NCBI GenBank assembly: GCA_013339895.1
Contig: JABACO010000014.1
Coordinates: forward strand, 7,813,556-7,877,555
Direction of reading: 5' to 3'
Source of the DNA: Ephydatia muelleri
Lineage: Eukaryota; Porifera; Demospongiae; Spongillida; Spongillidae
DNA: 64,000 bases
A program made the position numbers and the translations under genes. Positions 44,737-58,377 of the stretch are shown here, one piece after another. Position 1 is the first letter of the stretch. Every line of letters begins with the position of its first letter. The notes under the pieces were generated by a model that was given only the letters and a program-made list of their open reading frames with translations, was not told where the DNA came from and did no database searches.

Positions 44737-45683
44737 CTCCTCCCCCTCCCCTCCCCCCTCCCCCTCTCCTCCTCCCCTACCCTCCTCTTTCCAACCCCTC
44801 CTCCTCCCCTCTCCCTCCCATCTCCTCGTCCCTCTCTCCTCCTCCCCTCTCTCCTCCTCCCTCTCTCCTCCTCCCCCTCCCTCTCTCCTCCCCCTCTCTC
44901 CTCCTCCCCTCTCTCCTCCTCCCCTCTCTCCTCCTCCCCTCTCTCTCCTCCCCTCTCTCCTCCTCCCCTCTCTCCTCCTCCCCTCTCTCCTCCTCCCCTC
45001 TCTCCTCCTCCCCTCTCTCCTCCTCCCCTCTCTCCTCCTCCCTCTCTCCCTCCTCCTCCCCTCTCCTCCTCCTCCCCTCTCTCCTCCTCCCCTCTCTCCT
45101 CCTCCCTCTCTCCTCCTCCCCTCTCTCCTCCTCCCCTCTCTCTCCTCCCCCTCTCTCCCTCCTCCTCCCCTCTCTCCTCCTCCCCTCTCTCCTCCTCCCC
45201 TCTCTCCTCCTCCCCTCTCTCCTCCTCCCCTCTCTCCTCCTCCCCTCTCTCTCCTCCTCCCCTCTCTCCTCCTCCCCTCTCTCCTCCTCCCTCTCTCCTC
45301 TCCCTCTCTCCTCCCCCCTCTCTCCTCCTCCCCTCTCTCCTCCTCCCCTCTCTCCTCCTCCCTCTCTCCTCCTCCCCTCTCTCCTCCTCCCCTCTCTCTC
45401 CTCCCCTCTCTCTCTCCTCCTCCCCTCTCTCCTCCTCCCCTCTCTCTCTCCTCCCCTCTCTCCTCCTCCTCCCCTCTCCTCCTCCTCCTCCCTCTCCTCC
45501 TCCCCTCTCTCCTCCTCCCCTCTCTCCTCCTCCCCTCTCTCCTCCTCCCCTTCCCTCCTCCCTCCCTCCCTCCTCCTCCCCCTCCTCCTCCCCCTCCTCC
45601 TCCCCCCTCCTCCTCCCCTTCCTCCCTCCTCCTCCCCTCCTCTCCTCCCCTCCTCCTCCCCCCTGCCCCACCCTCCCCTCCTT
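44737..45683. repeat. Polypyrimidine CT minisatellite, copy 2
   Basis: Counterpart of 22,147-23,026 but about 70 bp longer and with a different order of 13/14/15-bp variants. Confidence 0.95.
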
Positions 45684-46291
45684 GTTCTCTTTCTTACTTT
45701 CAACCTCATAGTTATCTATTTTAACATATACGGTACGATGGAAATAACGGGCCTCTGAAAAAAGTAATATCATGTAGAAATGGACCTCTTAACACGACAG
45801 TATCAAGCAAAGCCTGAAAAGAATAATCCGAATTAACACGAGAAGTATCAAACAGAGACTGCATGAAAAGAGTTAAGCAGTCGGGTGCAGTGCCTTAGAA
45901 ATGGACCACTGAACGTGAAAAGTGGCAAGTAGAGCCAGAAAAGAAACAGTTAAAGGCCACGGTATTGGGAGAGTCCTGAATCTGGTACACTGGAATACCA
46001 ACAAGGCGGGTACTACCGATAAAGTCATCTAAAGGTGTACACATAGCCACCTACTGCTACCATTGACTGTCCTTAGAGTGAGGTGACTGCTGGGCTTGCA
46101 TATCTTCGCCATGAGGCTGATATCATCACATAGCTTCACTAGTCAACAGCTTTGCATGGGCTTGCCCCACAGATTACATACATATATCTTATGCTTTGAA
46201 TACATAAGTTATATTGTGAATCAGGTGTTTGCTCCTTACTACGTGTACATGTACCGGTACTACATAAATTTAGTATCAGCATAGGGTTTAG

Positions 46292-46330
46292 CCAGAGATA
46301 ATAGAGTTTAGATAACTCTATTATCTCTGG
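46292..46330. repeat. Perfect 17-bp hairpin, copy 2
   Basis: Identical to 23,627-23,665. Confidence 0.9.
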
Positions 46331-46943
46331 TTTAGCTTACAAGCATAGGCAAATGGTATGCAGATACATTATTTTATAATAACATTGCATTATCCATCTC
46401 CTGTCCCCCTTTTGAACCAAAGGATATCTTACTAAGGGAGTATAATGGTGGCCTTGAAAAGGTTGTTCGTACGAATAGCACACTGCTAGGTCAGTTAAAT
46501 GATACCACATTTTGTTGCAACACCCATCAGTGGTTAGCACAAAAAGGTCTGCACCTAATCTTCTCATGCTGCTGTCAGTTAAGTCATTGTGAATGTGCTT
46601 AGAAAATGAAGCATGTGAGTTTGTACAACTATGTTTGTCATCCCCCTTTACTAAGTCTTCTTGAACACAGATAAAACCCCTTTAAAACAATAGCTACAAG
46701 ATCAGTTTCAGAGCCCCAACCATGTCGTCTTTCTATTTGGATGATCCAGGTATGAGGAGATTGCAATGGCGGAAAACTTATCAGAAGATGAGGATGAGAA
46801 AGAGGATGTGGCCAAGGCGACATATGATGAGATGGTGTTGTGTATTGTACTGAGACTATAAACAGTAATGCTTGTGATATATGCTTGTTTAAGGTTTGGG
46901 AACATGAATTTTTCAATGGTGTTGTATATTCTTTGCATATGAA

Positions 46944-47491
46944 CTAAAACTTAATTTTCATACCTGCTGCACACTCATTTGGACATGGCATCACTAAAAA
47001 AGTGAAATTAGACTGGTGGGTCATTATTTTCTGATATGTGGAGGTGTCATTGCAATAAGCACATCTGAGTGGTCGCACTGGGCAATGGTTGGTAGCATGC
47101 AGTTTCAGTCTCCCTATTCTCACCACTTTGCCACATCTAGCTGGGCAAGAAATGTGGAGATAATTACATTCCTTCAATAGGTGTTGTTTTAATTTGCTTA
47201 TTGCATCCGACCATAAACACCCTCTGGCCTTAAATCGACAATATACATTTAAAGCTTACACTTGGTTTCTCTTAAACTGACTAAGTACGAGAAGGTCACA
47301 GTTTTTTACATACTGGGCATGAATCCATGCACCAAAAAGCTTCATCGTTAGGTTGATGTAATTGTAATGATCACATGATGTCAGATACGGTTCAGTAAGG
47401 GCATCCTCAGTACCTGGGATATTGAACTCATCTGGAAGTGGCTCCACAAAATCATATTTAGTTTCAACCTCATGGTTATCCTTTATATATT
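46944..47491 (-). pseudogene. Truncated TRAF-like exon, copy 2
   Basis: Counterpart of 24,281-24,828 with the same frame breaks and truncation point. The defects shared by both block copies are therefore genuine, unlike those private to 42,396-44,323. Confidence 0.8.
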
Positions 47492-47921
47492 CTGCACCAA
47501 ATACAAATAATTATATCACATAAAGCTAACATTTGCGAGCATAATACTCAAATAATGTGCAGATAAACACTTACATGTAAACGTGTTTCAGTTATGTAAT
47601 ACCAACCAGTGTATGAGATGTCGAACAGATTCCACATTCCCAAATAGGTGATACTATAAGGTCTATATATTCATCTTAATTGCTCATTCTGGATATACAA
47701 TTAATATTATAATAATGTTATGTTTTCTGTGAAAAATTGCCTTTTAGATTTCAATTTTTGTTGGTGCAAGAGTGGCCTCCAATAAATTGCTCTCATGATG
47801 GCAATTGTGGTAACCACTCATGATGGTATAAGACTCTGAATTAGTTTTACCAAAATAGTGTATCTTAAAAACCATGTTAAAAACGTTAACTAAACATTGG
47901 AGTCTGTAATTATATGCTTAC

Positions 47922-47963
47922 CAGGCTCAACTTCATTTTCATCTTCTTGGATATATGCAGCCA
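47922..47963 (-). CDS. Small upstream TRAF-gene exon, copy 2
   Basis: Identical 42-nt exon with acceptor and GTAAGC donor, counterpart of 25,261-25,302. A 4-bp deletion (GAGTCTGTAATT for GAGTCAGTGTAATT) lies just outside it, in the intron. Confidence 0.55.
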
Positions 47964-48131
47964 CTATAAAAGAGTAGTACTGTAATAATTGTACTACTGT
48001 ATTTTATATGCAGTACAGAGCTAATAAGTTTACATGTATGTAAGGTAGCATTACTGCCAAGGTATTTAGTGAAGATCTTAAATTGCTTATAACCCACAAA
48101 CAGAATAAGATAAATATTTGGATTTTATACT

Positions 48132-48389
48132 AATTGGGACAGTTTCCGCGAAAATTGCCCCACGGTTAAAATGTTATAAAAATGCATCGCGTATGAATCG
48201 CTATAACATCCCAACGGATAACGCTATCGACTTCCTATTTTCAAAACTTCATAGTGAAATGGTGTAGTATGAAGTGTTGAAAATAGGAAGTCGATAGCGT
48301 TATCCGTTGGGAAGTTATAGCGATTCATACGCGATGCATTGTTATAACATTTTAACCGTGGGGCAATTTTCGCGGAAACTGTCCCAATT
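48132..48389. mobile_element. Fold-back MITE, copy 2
   Basis: Counterpart of 25,471-25,728, same 258-bp length and TACT flanks. Confidence 0.85.
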
Positions 48390-48400
48390 TACTAAAGGTC

Positions 48401-48948
48401 TTAACTCTTTGAATGCCAAGTGCGTACATGCATGCCTGCAACCATGACACCATTCATGCATATTGCATGCAAAAATGTGTTGATCAGATCAGTCACACCA
48501 CTATGATGCATGCATATGCTCTCTGCACTTGTAATCTTATAAGTCCATGTACAAAGTAATTATTTTTCTTCTCACACTGGCTATAGAGCCCCATTATTCA
48601 GATGATTCCACTTAACTTAACTAAGTGCATCACTTCAATACTCCAAGAACAAGACCAGATCAGTGTAGTATATCATGCCTGTTCATTCCCCCCTTTTGCA
48701 AGTTAGCATTATGGGTTGTTGCAACAAAAGGCCAGCGGGTTATAATGGACACACAAAATGTGCTTACACCAGGACCACATATTTGTATGACTATGGGGTT
48801 ACATGCATGTCAGTATTGCACTTGTATGCATATTCAAAGTGATTTTGATCAACACAATATAACACACAGCACTGCTTGAATGGTGAGGCAGATCATTCTT
48901 GTTTTGTGAGCATGTATGTATATATGCACTTGGCGTTCAAAGAGTTAA
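48401..48948. mobile_element. piggyBac-type non-autonomous element, copy 2
   Basis: Counterpart of 25,740-26,287, with TTAA at both ends. Confidence 0.8.
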
Positions 48949-49660
48949 AGTATGATACCTTATTATCTCCAGAAACCTTCACTCTATGAGCTTCAAATTT
49001 GTATATATGTAACAGTGTCTAGCATAATCACCCTTGCAATGCTTTTTCAAATTTTCCAGGACACAAATGGAAAGAGCAATGCTTGCATTGAATGTATATC
49101 TAGTTATACATTATGTGTACCTTTAACTCCATGAAGGATAGTCCAATTTTAATGCTCAAGAATCAATTGATACAAGAACTTTTTTCCAGTTCACAGAAAA
49201 TCTGAGAAACTATCCACAAGGGTGATAATGCTAGCTTAGTATTTATTGATGTTATTGTGTTTGTGATAAGTAGTTATTGAAATATAACAAACAAAAACTT
49301 GTTCTGCATATTGTTTTGACAACAACTATTATTGATTTAACCTCCTCTGTGCTCTGCCATGCCGCACAAACTGCCAAGCGTTGCTAAATGACTCTGAATT
49401 ACTTAGGGATACAGTGTAGCTGTCAAAAGCTTGTATCCACCGTTTATCAAGTATATGACCATGTATAGAGAAGCTTCCTAAGCTCGAAATCATGCTGCCC
49501 ATTATCTTGATCTATCCATAGAGATGCCCATTGGTGGACAATGAGAGGTGCAAAACAAAGGGATGAAAATGGATGATGATAGTGCTGCAGTAATTCACCC
49601 AGCACTTGTATCACTTGTGTTTGAGCAGAAAACTCTTCACCTGGACTCTCTTTGATGTAT

Positions 49661-50491
49661 GTATAAAGCAAGACAACCCTAGCTGGGGTGGATCACCTTT
49701 TGCTGATTGGAAGACAGCCATATTTGCAGATGTGTGAGGATCCTGTCAATATGTAGCACCCCCCTGGTGTATCTTAAGTTCTTTTTCGAATTAGCATGGC
49801 ACAGTTGGGTATTCATCTTCATAGATGATAGCTGGCTTTTAATACAAAATATGGCACCATCACAGATAATACCCAAACAGTTAGCTGAGTGTACCAAGTG
49901 ATAAGGGTGAACGCCGGATCTTGATTGGTGCCGAGTCCACAAGATGGCTGGGTTGATGAATGGTAGTGTATTCAAGCATCAACATTTGATGCCTCAGCTG
50001 CATTGGTATCGATTGCACACTGTACCACACCATGCAGAATATTCTAATGAGCCCACCTCAAGCATGAAGCATGCACAGTTGACTGAATGGCTGGTTGCTC
50101 ATGCAGTCGATCACAAAAATGGCAATTTGATGACAAGATCCTTTCCTCACAGAGGAGATGATTTTTATTAGTCCGTCGGTCGTCTGCACAAAAACAAAGC
50201 AATTTCTCTGGATTGATGCTACAATGCATCAAATGGAACTGACATCCACCTACTTATTTTGACCATGGCTCATCCAATGTTAAACCCTATTGAAGTTGTG
50301 TGAGGCCAAATTGAGTGTTATGTACAAGAGGATAATCGAAAGTTTACCATGTTGCATACACATCACGCAACTTGCTGAGAAGATATCTGACAGCAGGATG
50401 CAAGCAGCTGGCATGCAAGCTTTCTATCGTCATACTTGGAAGTATTGGCAAGTCAAAAAAATGCTCTTTGGGCAGTGAAAACATGTGTGAA
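49661..50491 (+). pseudogene. Dead DDE transposase, copy 2
   Basis: Counterpart of 27,000-27,830 with a few substitutions; it has the same stop in place of Trp after LNPIEVV. Confidence 0.55.
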
Positions 50492-50762
50492 GATGAGAAT
50501 GATGAATGAGGTCAAGCTAGTTCAAACTGTTACAGCACAACCTCACAAAAGAGTGGCGATGTGGATACATAGTGCCATTTCCTGCACTTTAGCAACAGAC
50601 ACACATTGGTACAAATGTGGATCATTACTAAAGCATGATTCAGGTCGTGTCACACCTGAATTTACTTAATCCGCTGAGACAGACAATATCACATGACTAC
50701 ATGTAGTCTATCATCAACCATCAAAGAAAAAGAATGCATTTATCACAAGGGGGTACATATAA

Positions 50763-50792
50763 CCAGAGATAATAGATATATAATTATCTCTG
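50763..50792. repeat. Short hairpin, copy 2
   Basis: Counterpart of 28,102-28,131. Confidence 0.7.
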
Positions 50793-50799
50793 CATATAC

Positions 50800-52940
50800 T
50801 ACGAAACGTAACAGACTATACGCTGCTAATGATCGGTGAGCCAGCAAAATACTACATTCTATCGTGGCTTGTTCTTTTTCTGAAAATTGGCAGGTGTGCC
50901 ATAAAAGTTTACATAATAGTGCGTGACCAAATACAGAGACAGCTGCTCCAGGTAAATAAAAAGCGGAACATCGGATAACTGGTGTCTTATTCATATGGAC
51001 ATCTCACGATCGTCACTTACGCGCCGATGTTGAGTCGGGAAACTTATATTAAAGAATGGATTGCACGTGCTTTCTTAAAGTAAATGCACAGAGCTTACTT
51101 GACTGAGGTACAGCCGGCAGCAGAGGGCTCTTGTTTACCAATATAGTGTAGGCGTGATTTTGGTAATTAACTTTAAACGCTAATTAATAAGTGCGCAGAG
51201 CTAACTTGTATAATTATTTTTAAAACAAAACAAATGGACCGGACGCACACGAATTCACGAGCAGTTAATTGGAATGTAATTAAAACGATATAGTTGCGTT
51301 GATCCCGCATCTTCAAAAGCGGGTACACAATGAATTACTTGTATCGGTGGTGGTACCGATTTATGGCGCTCAGAATCTATCGAGAAACATATGCTTGTTA
51401 TGACGGCCCGAAGTTGTGCGTATGGAAGAACAGGGCTACCAAGAGCCAGTTCGGGCCCGGGTAATACGTACATTCGCGTGTCGCATTTTGTTACACATTG
51501 TGATAATTATGCATGCATTGCATTGGAACATGCAACTGCTACCATCAGTTTACAAACTACCGCATAGTCATTTTATGTTTCCCATTGATTGTTAATTCTG
51601 TTCGAAAGCTTTATATGCTTCATTAGGAAGCTTGCTCTAAAAGCATGTGCAAGCCCATACAATGCCGCCTTCACTTAGCATGTTAATACAGGCATGATGC
51701 AGCACCCTTACAGTTTGCGCAACATTTAATCATCAGGTAAAACAGCTAACTGAATCAAAGGGACTTCAAAATGATAAAGTTGCAGAGCTTCTGGTACTCC
51801 GCCCCAGACCCCGATGGGGGACATACGCTCTAGCTGGGGCGGGAGTTTGCTCGGCCTCTCCCGCACCCACCCCGGTACCAAGGACTTCACAAATAATATT
51901 ATGTCGTACAGGTTGCTGTTTTTTTTTTTTTTTTTTTGCTCCTATGGCCCTGTCTTATTGTCTGCATTGTTCCAAGAAATTGAAATTGGTATGTATCTGT
52001 ACAAAGGAAGGAAGACTGCATGTCATGCAATACATTGTTAAGGTATAAACTTGATGACCAATGCAATAGAAGCTATGCATTTGGCAACCAGTTCCTTCAG
52101 CTGCTTACTCCCCGTTGATTGGTAACATAGCCTAAACTGGGTAGGCCCTGATTTATCTTTGCAGGTCATTTGGGAAATAGATGCCCAAGACAGTAAGCTT
52201 GTATATACAGCAGCTTAGGTAATATTCAAAAGTTATGTACCATTCAGCTAGCCTTTTGAATCTTCAAACCTACAATGATCATGAACGTGCAGGTTGCATA
52301 CACATCTACAATGTGTATTTACATGTGTTAATACTCACGTCATGGACGACTTCGTTTAGACTCGCAAGAAGTAAAGCAATGGGCACGAAGAAATTAAGGT
52401 GCTATATGGACTCGGCAACGAGGTTCACTTTAGCTGTGTTTTTAATCCCAGTCTGGCGGATTGCAAAGAGGTGGCATATATATAGGGACGGTGTCCAGCA
52501 AAATCACCCTTCTGGGGTTTAAATTTTATCACTGTAAAAATTGTACGTTACTCAACGTAGCATATCTTCACAACGGTTGGTTTTTTCCTTTCATATTTCG
52601 TACACTTGTTCACACATCACTTCTCTCTGTGCAAACCTATTTTGGTGCTCTAAATATTAACCATGCCATGGTTGCAAAGGTCTCTAACCCAATGGGTTAG
52701 GATTTCACACTTCTCCAGATACGAGTGATAATAACGCGTCAAATTCGGAGTGTACATAGAAAAGTCCTGTAGCTATTGATTTCTGCAGACCGTTACGTTT
52801 TTTTCTTATCCGTTACGAAGATATAGATTTTCAAAGTAGCTCTTCATTTCTCGCCACTCACATTCTACCAATCGATTATGTAATGGACACGCCTTTTCCC
52901 AAAAATTTACGTATGAACCCGGCCCGCTTTGAACTATCGC
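50800..52940. other. No confident gene (copy 2 of 27.84-30.28 kb)
   Basis: Same anonymous sequence. Indels against copy 1 include a 7-bp insertion near 51,827, a 4-bp loss near 50,941 and a longer T tract near 51,919. Confidence 0.4.
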
Positions 52941-52953
52941 TCTACTAGCTGCT

Positions 52954-53376
52954 GCCAGGCCCGTGCGTAGGATTTTGGAAAGGGGGGTTCGATTAACCGC
53001 CAGGGAATAAAGGGGGCGTTGGTCACAAAATACGTCGAAGTGCGGGGAAGCTTTGAGTATCGTTAAAAGTATTCTCCACATCAGTCACACAAGATCAGCC
53101 CTCAGCTCCACTTCAGACACAAGGTCAGTCCTCTCCACGCCAATGCACACAGACATGCGATCAGATTGAGAGTCAGTGCGAGAGAGACTGTAGATCAGTG
53201 GCTATGCTCTCTGTACCATCAGCCGAATGAGATGGCATATTATCAATATGATCGCTACAATGTCGAAAGTATTTGCATGGTGATATCGCCTTACTTCTGA
53301 TTGCTACCACTGACATGAGTCTTTTATGTGTCGCCATTTTCGATCGTAACCGAAGGGGGAGGAAACGGGCCGGGTA

Positions 53377-53407
<31 letters not shown>

Positions 53408-53437
53408 TCGATCGAACCCACTGCGCACGGGCCTAGC
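52954..53437. mobile_element. hAT-like non-autonomous element, copy 2
   Basis: Counterpart of 30,288-30,752 with the same ends and AGCTGCT flanks; longer because of an expanded poly-G run at about 53,377-53,405. Confidence 0.6.
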
Positions 53438-54233
53438 AGCTGCTACCAGTGCTACGTGGTATAGTAGATCAGACGATTGTGTTTCGTACGGTATGTTTCA
53501 ACATGAAACAGTATCGCTCGACGTTCACGCTTGGGTCATGGTAGTTTACATTGTGAACCCTTTTTCTATATCTGCTCAGTACATGTAAGCATGCATGTAC
53601 CATGCTTTCTAATCATGGGACCACCTTCTTCACCCTCTACACTAGTCTGGGGACCGGATGACTTCAGTTATCTGGTACCCAGACTACCTCTACTCTGTAT
53701 GGCATATCCCTCTAGACCATTCGTATTTTCTGCTTTTCTTTCTACCCAAAAATTAATTTGCTCTTACCATAAGCCTATATGTATCCATGCTGTATTTATG
53801 TGCTATGTGCATTAATTCACCTCCTATTGCTGCCCATTGATTTTCTTTACTACGTGTGCATGCATGCTCCAATTCCTACTTTTGTTATTTTCTACCTTGT
53901 GCATTGCTATTTGCAATCTAATCCTAGGTAATGATTGAAGGAGACTTCATCTTTCACTGCAGTAGGTGGACACAACTTCCTCCTGGTATACTAGAGCCAC
54001 ATGGTCGCAACCTTCACCTGGTGCTGCACCATTTTCATGTTCAGCATCACCATTGGACACAGTGAAAGGTTGGTTATTTGGGATGTTGATCCCGTGCCAC
54101 CACCACTTGTCTGCAAACTCGTAATGGCAAGGGGAAGCAAATAGCAGGGCATCTCATGTCTGTTCAACTTATGCATCAGTCAAACCTCGGATGCTTCCTT
54201 GCTAGCAATTATTTTATCTATGACTGTTTCACA

Positions 54234-54234
<1 letters not shown>

Positions 54235-54277
<43 letters not shown>

Positions 54278-54481
54278 GGTCACCCTTCTCTGACCACCCT
54301 TATCTGCACTCATGGCCACCCTTCTCTGCACTATGGTCATCCTTCTCTACACTCATGGTCACCCTTCTCTGCACTCATGATCATCCTTCTCTGCACTCAT
54401 GGTCACCCTTTTCACACACACATACGCACACACACGCACACACGCACACACACACATAACACACACACATAACACACACAC

Positions 54482-54529
<48 letters not shown>

Positions 54530-54551
54530 ACACATGTACGCACACACACAC
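54235..54551. repeat. CA microsatellite and ~24-bp minisatellite, copy 2
   Basis: Counterpart of 31,553-31,910. The first CA run is longer and the CACATAA part is shorter. Confidence 0.9.
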
Positions 54552-55270
54552 TCCTTACCAGCCATTCCTTCTACTACCCATGCTAGCAGACTGGATGTTA
54601 GGAAAATAGGCTGGGACCATGCCAACGTATCCATACCAGCTTCTAAAACATGGAAATGACTCTGTGTGTACCACAGCATCTGGAGACAACTTCTTTGATG
54701 TGTGTGTATCAGTGGTACATGCAAAGGTGGATTGCAAAGGTGTACCTTAGTTTATCAGATGACATGTATGTGGATGCCTGTATGGTGTTGGAGGGTGTAT
54801 GAGGGTGTGTGAGTGTGTCCTCCCGTCCATCCACCACTCCCAGTTTCTCATTGCATCCTATTGCTGGAATGCAAGAGCACCTGTCACACCCAGATGGGAG
54901 GAGACACTGGTGCTTGACGTTCATATCTATGGCATTCCCACTACATGATCATGTTGCCCCCAATGATGAACATGGAGTTCTATGACATTGACATGGTGGC
55001 AAGTAGGAGCGTGTGGTGGTGTTTGTAGTGTGTCCATTATGACTTGATAAGCTGTTGTCAGTGTGTCTAGAAATACGTGCCATTAATCTTAAGCTGAGCT
55101 GTTTGTGCTTTACACTGTATACGTACATGTATGTGGTACATGGATTGTATGTGGTACATGGATTGTATGTGTGGAAGGTGCATCGATTGATATACATTCT
55201 CACATATCTGGTGCATGTATGTAAGCACGTGGTACATTCACTCCCTCTCCCCCCTTCCATCCTCTGCTAG

Positions 55271-55657
55271 ATGGCCATGCAGTTGGCACACTATCACTTG
55301 CACAAGACGTTAAGGGCTCACCTAAAAATCAATCAAAACCAGGTTTTCTATACCTCCCCTACTCCTCCTCCTCCTCTTCCTCCTCCTCCTTCTCTTCTCC
55401 TTCCCCTCTTCCTCCACCCCCTCTCCTCTTCCTCCTCCATCTCCTCCTCTCCCTCCTCCAGGACAATCAGAGAAAGCACAACCAAGTGATCAAGATGTTA
55501 CTCAGACTTTAGCTAGTGGAAATCACCATGTGGATAGTGCTACCAGGGAAAAGAAAAGAAATCCGAGCTGACTTTGTCCTTTGCATGCACAATGTGTGAT
55601 AAGAGATATGATACCAGCTCTGCTCTGCACACGCATCAACATAAAATTCATGAATAA
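55271..55657 (+). CDS. C2H2 zinc-finger gene exons, copy 2
   Basis: Counterpart of 32,629-33,015: the same exon borders, C/T intron, A-run frame shift and single C2H2 finger ending at 55,657. Confidence 0.45.
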
Positions 55658-56324
55658 ATGATAAGAGACGTGTGTCCAAAGAAAAATTCCAGCCTTTTTA
55701 AACTATTGGTATTGCAAGTCAGTGTACTGTAAATTTGCAAGCACTATGGTACTTCAGCATAGACATGCAATGTATGATGGGTGGGGGAGATGTAGCAATA
55801 TAACCACAACTAAAAAGGTGACAATGCAACAACCTAGCAGGCACTGCCAACAATTAGGCAGGGACATCAGATGTTACACCCTCACACCTCCTCCTGTTTC
55901 CCCCTCACCTTATTTGTAGTGTACTTTCCTTAATGCTACATGTAGTTCAAAACTACTTTTTCTAACTTCCATGAAGAACATGTACAAGGTACCTGTGTCC
56001 CTGTAGGTTACCACCATTTGGCTTGCTTGTCTATGTAAACCACTGACCACCCACAATCTGTACTGATAAGGGTTTAATAATATTCAGAAAAGGCTTACAC
56101 CAACATACATCCTCTTGCATGTAGAGTTCAATCTCAACAAAAATCTAGTGCAAGCTCTGTCTCTCTTGTAGTAGCCTTTTCTGACTGCATGTAGCCTGCA
56201 AATCCCAAAAATACATTCCACTGCCTACTAGAGATATTGGAGATGGAACACTTCCTTTGAAACCATAGTTATAGTGGTAAATATTAAAAACCATCCCTAA
56301 CCAAGGGGTGGATGTAATGGGAAG

Positions 56325-56762
56325 GAAGGTAGAGGGAGGAGGAGGAGGGGGAGGGGAGGAGGAGGAGGGGGGAGGGGAGGAGGAGGAGGGGGGAGGGAGG
56401 AGGGGAGGGGAGGAGGAGGAGGGGAGGAGGAGGAGGGGGAGAGAGGAGGGGGAGGAGGAGGGGAGGAGTGGATGCAATGGGAAGAAAGGTAGGAGGAGGA
56501 GGAAGAGGAGGAGGGGTGAGGAGGAAGGGAGGATGGGATGGAGGGGAGGAGGAGGGGGATACAATGGGAAGGAAGGTTGAAGGAGGAGGAGGAAGAGGAG
56601 GAGAGAGGGTGGAGGTGAAGGAGGAGGGGTGGATGCAATGGGATGGTAGGTAAGAGGAGGAGGACGGAGAGGAGGAGATGGAGGAAGAGAAGGAGAGGGA
56701 GGAGAAAGAGGAGGATATGAAGAGAAGGAGGAGAAAGAGGAGGAGGAGTAGGAGTAGGAGTA
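56325..56762. repeat. Polypurine GA tract with empty Pao target site at its edge
   Basis: Counterpart of 33,683-34,140. It continues directly into GGAATAGAAATATATCC; GGAAT at 56,763-56,767 is the single, unduplicated target of the BEL/Pao element. Confidence 0.95.
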
Positions 56763-56980
56763 GGAATAGAAATATATCCAAAATGAACAGTTAAGAATAC
56801 GTGTAGACCAGTATCATCTTTATGGGCATTTAGAATCTCATACAGTGCACATTTGTTACGGTATTGCATACCTCAAACATGTACATTATTTGATTATTAT
56901 GCTTGCAAATTTATCTTTATGGGATACATTTATCTTTGGTACAGATAATAACTATGATGTTGAAAGTAAGAAAGAGAAGA

Positions 56981-57358
56981 AGGAGGGGGAGAGCAGGGCA
57001 GGGGGAGGAGGGAGGGGGGAGGAGTAGGGGAGGAGAGGAGGGGGAGGAGGAGGGGAGGAAGGGGAGGATTAGGGGGAGGAGGGGGAGGAGGAGGGGAGGA
57101 GATGGAGGGGGAGGAGGAGGGGAGGAAGGGGAGGAGGTTAGGGAGGAGGGGGGAGGAGGAGGGGAGGAGGGAGGAGGGGGATGAGGAGGGCGAGGAGGAG
57201 GGGAGGGAGAAGAAGTAGAGGGGAGGAGGAGAGAGGGGAGGAGGAAGAGGAGAGGAGGAGGAAGAGGGAGGATAAGAGAGGGGAGAAGGAGAGAGGGGGA
57301 GAAGAGAGGGGAGGAGGAGAGAGGGGAGAAGAGAGGGCGAGGAGGAGAGAGGAGGGAG

Positions 57359-57441
<83 letters not shown>
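56981..57441. repeat. GA tract followed by clean (GT)n
   Basis: Counterpart of 40,316-40,836. The GT run from about 57,361 is uninterrupted, then ATGCATGTATG. Confidence 0.95.
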
Positions 57442-57443
<2 letters not shown>

Positions 57444-57529
57444 CATGTATGTGTGTGTGCATGTGTGTGTGTGACTGTGTGTGGCGTGGGCGTGTTTGTG
57501 TGTGCAAAGATACAGTAGGTAGGTGTGTG

Positions 57530-58220
57530 GCAGGTAACAATGCAAGTGCGTAGTGCATGTTCACGTGCTATGTGAGCTAAGTTATTGCATCCCTGCAGTG
57601 TAGCCGAGTGGGCGTGACAGGAATGAAGTTAAGCAAGCGAATGTGGGAAAGCTTTATAATACACTACTAGGTACCGAACGGTGATGCGAGTGACTAGGAA
57701 AAAAAATCCTTACGCGCGTCTGCGACGTGGGAGGCGGCGACAACCATCAGGCGCTAGCTGACAACCATTCACTTGGATCCGTTAATTCGGTACGATCGTC
57801 ATACGAAGTGATAACTCATCTTCTTTGACCCTTATAGCATAGATAATCTATGCTTATAGCCAAACAACACAACAAAAAACAAACAGACTCTGAGTTGCGA
57901 ACGGCTATATAGCAGGCGGAGAATGGGCGGAACAAGGAAATGATTAATATTCATGCAGAACGGGAGAATGGAACTAGGGTTGCCTGGGCAAATCGAGCGG
58001 CAGGAAATGTGCATTAACTTTGCACACTTGTATCTCCGCAACGGATAGAGTCAAAATTAACGAACAGAACAAATCAAGAGCTATAGGACCCCTCTACCTA
58101 AAAACCGAATTTGAAGCGATTTGATTACTCCTGCCGAAAGTTATGACAGGTTCATACCCTGTGGGGTATCGGACGTTGCAATACGGGCACGGAGCAAGTG
58201 CAAGACCCCCAAAAATATTT
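57530..58220. other. Unique DNA, no gene seen
   Basis: First sequence past the duplicated block. A short hairpin (AGCATAGAT / ATCTATGCT) lies near 57,836-57,855. GTAGCCGAGTGG at 57,600 resembles a tRNA A box, but no B box or cloverleaf follows. Confidence 0.5.
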
Positions 58221-58221
58221 T

Positions 58222-58370
58222 ACGGTAGAGAAATGGTGTAGTATGACGTGTAGAATATAGGAAGTTGATAGCTTAAGCCCTTAAGGAGTTTTAGCGATTC
58301 AAACGTGAAGCATTTGTATAACTTTTTATATATATAGCCACTTCATTTTCTCGGAAACTGACTCATTTTT
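58222..58370. mobile_element. Diverged half of the fold-back MITE family
   Basis: Follows the right arm of the MITE at 25,471-25,728 in order: GAAATGGTGTAGTATGA, ATAGGAAGTTGATAGC, AGCGATTCAAACG, CATTTGTATAAC and TCTCGGAAACTG. Roughly 70% similar by eye. The left arm is not clearly present. Confidence 0.6.
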
Positions 58371-58377
58371 ATTACAA

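Larger units (their letters stand above)
41837..57529. repeat. Duplicated block, copy 2 (right contig)
   Basis: Same order and orientation as 19,247-40,836 without the BEL/Pao element. Differences in the first ~6 kb are almost only 1-4 bp deletions relative to copy 1; substitutions appear further right (for example near 49,440-49,920, 50,478 and 53,170). It continues into unique DNA at 57,530. Confidence 0.9.

Noticed and set aside
57595..57680. tRNA gene (A-box-like GCCGAGTGG)
   Set aside because: No B box, anticodon stem or acceptor stem could be paired.
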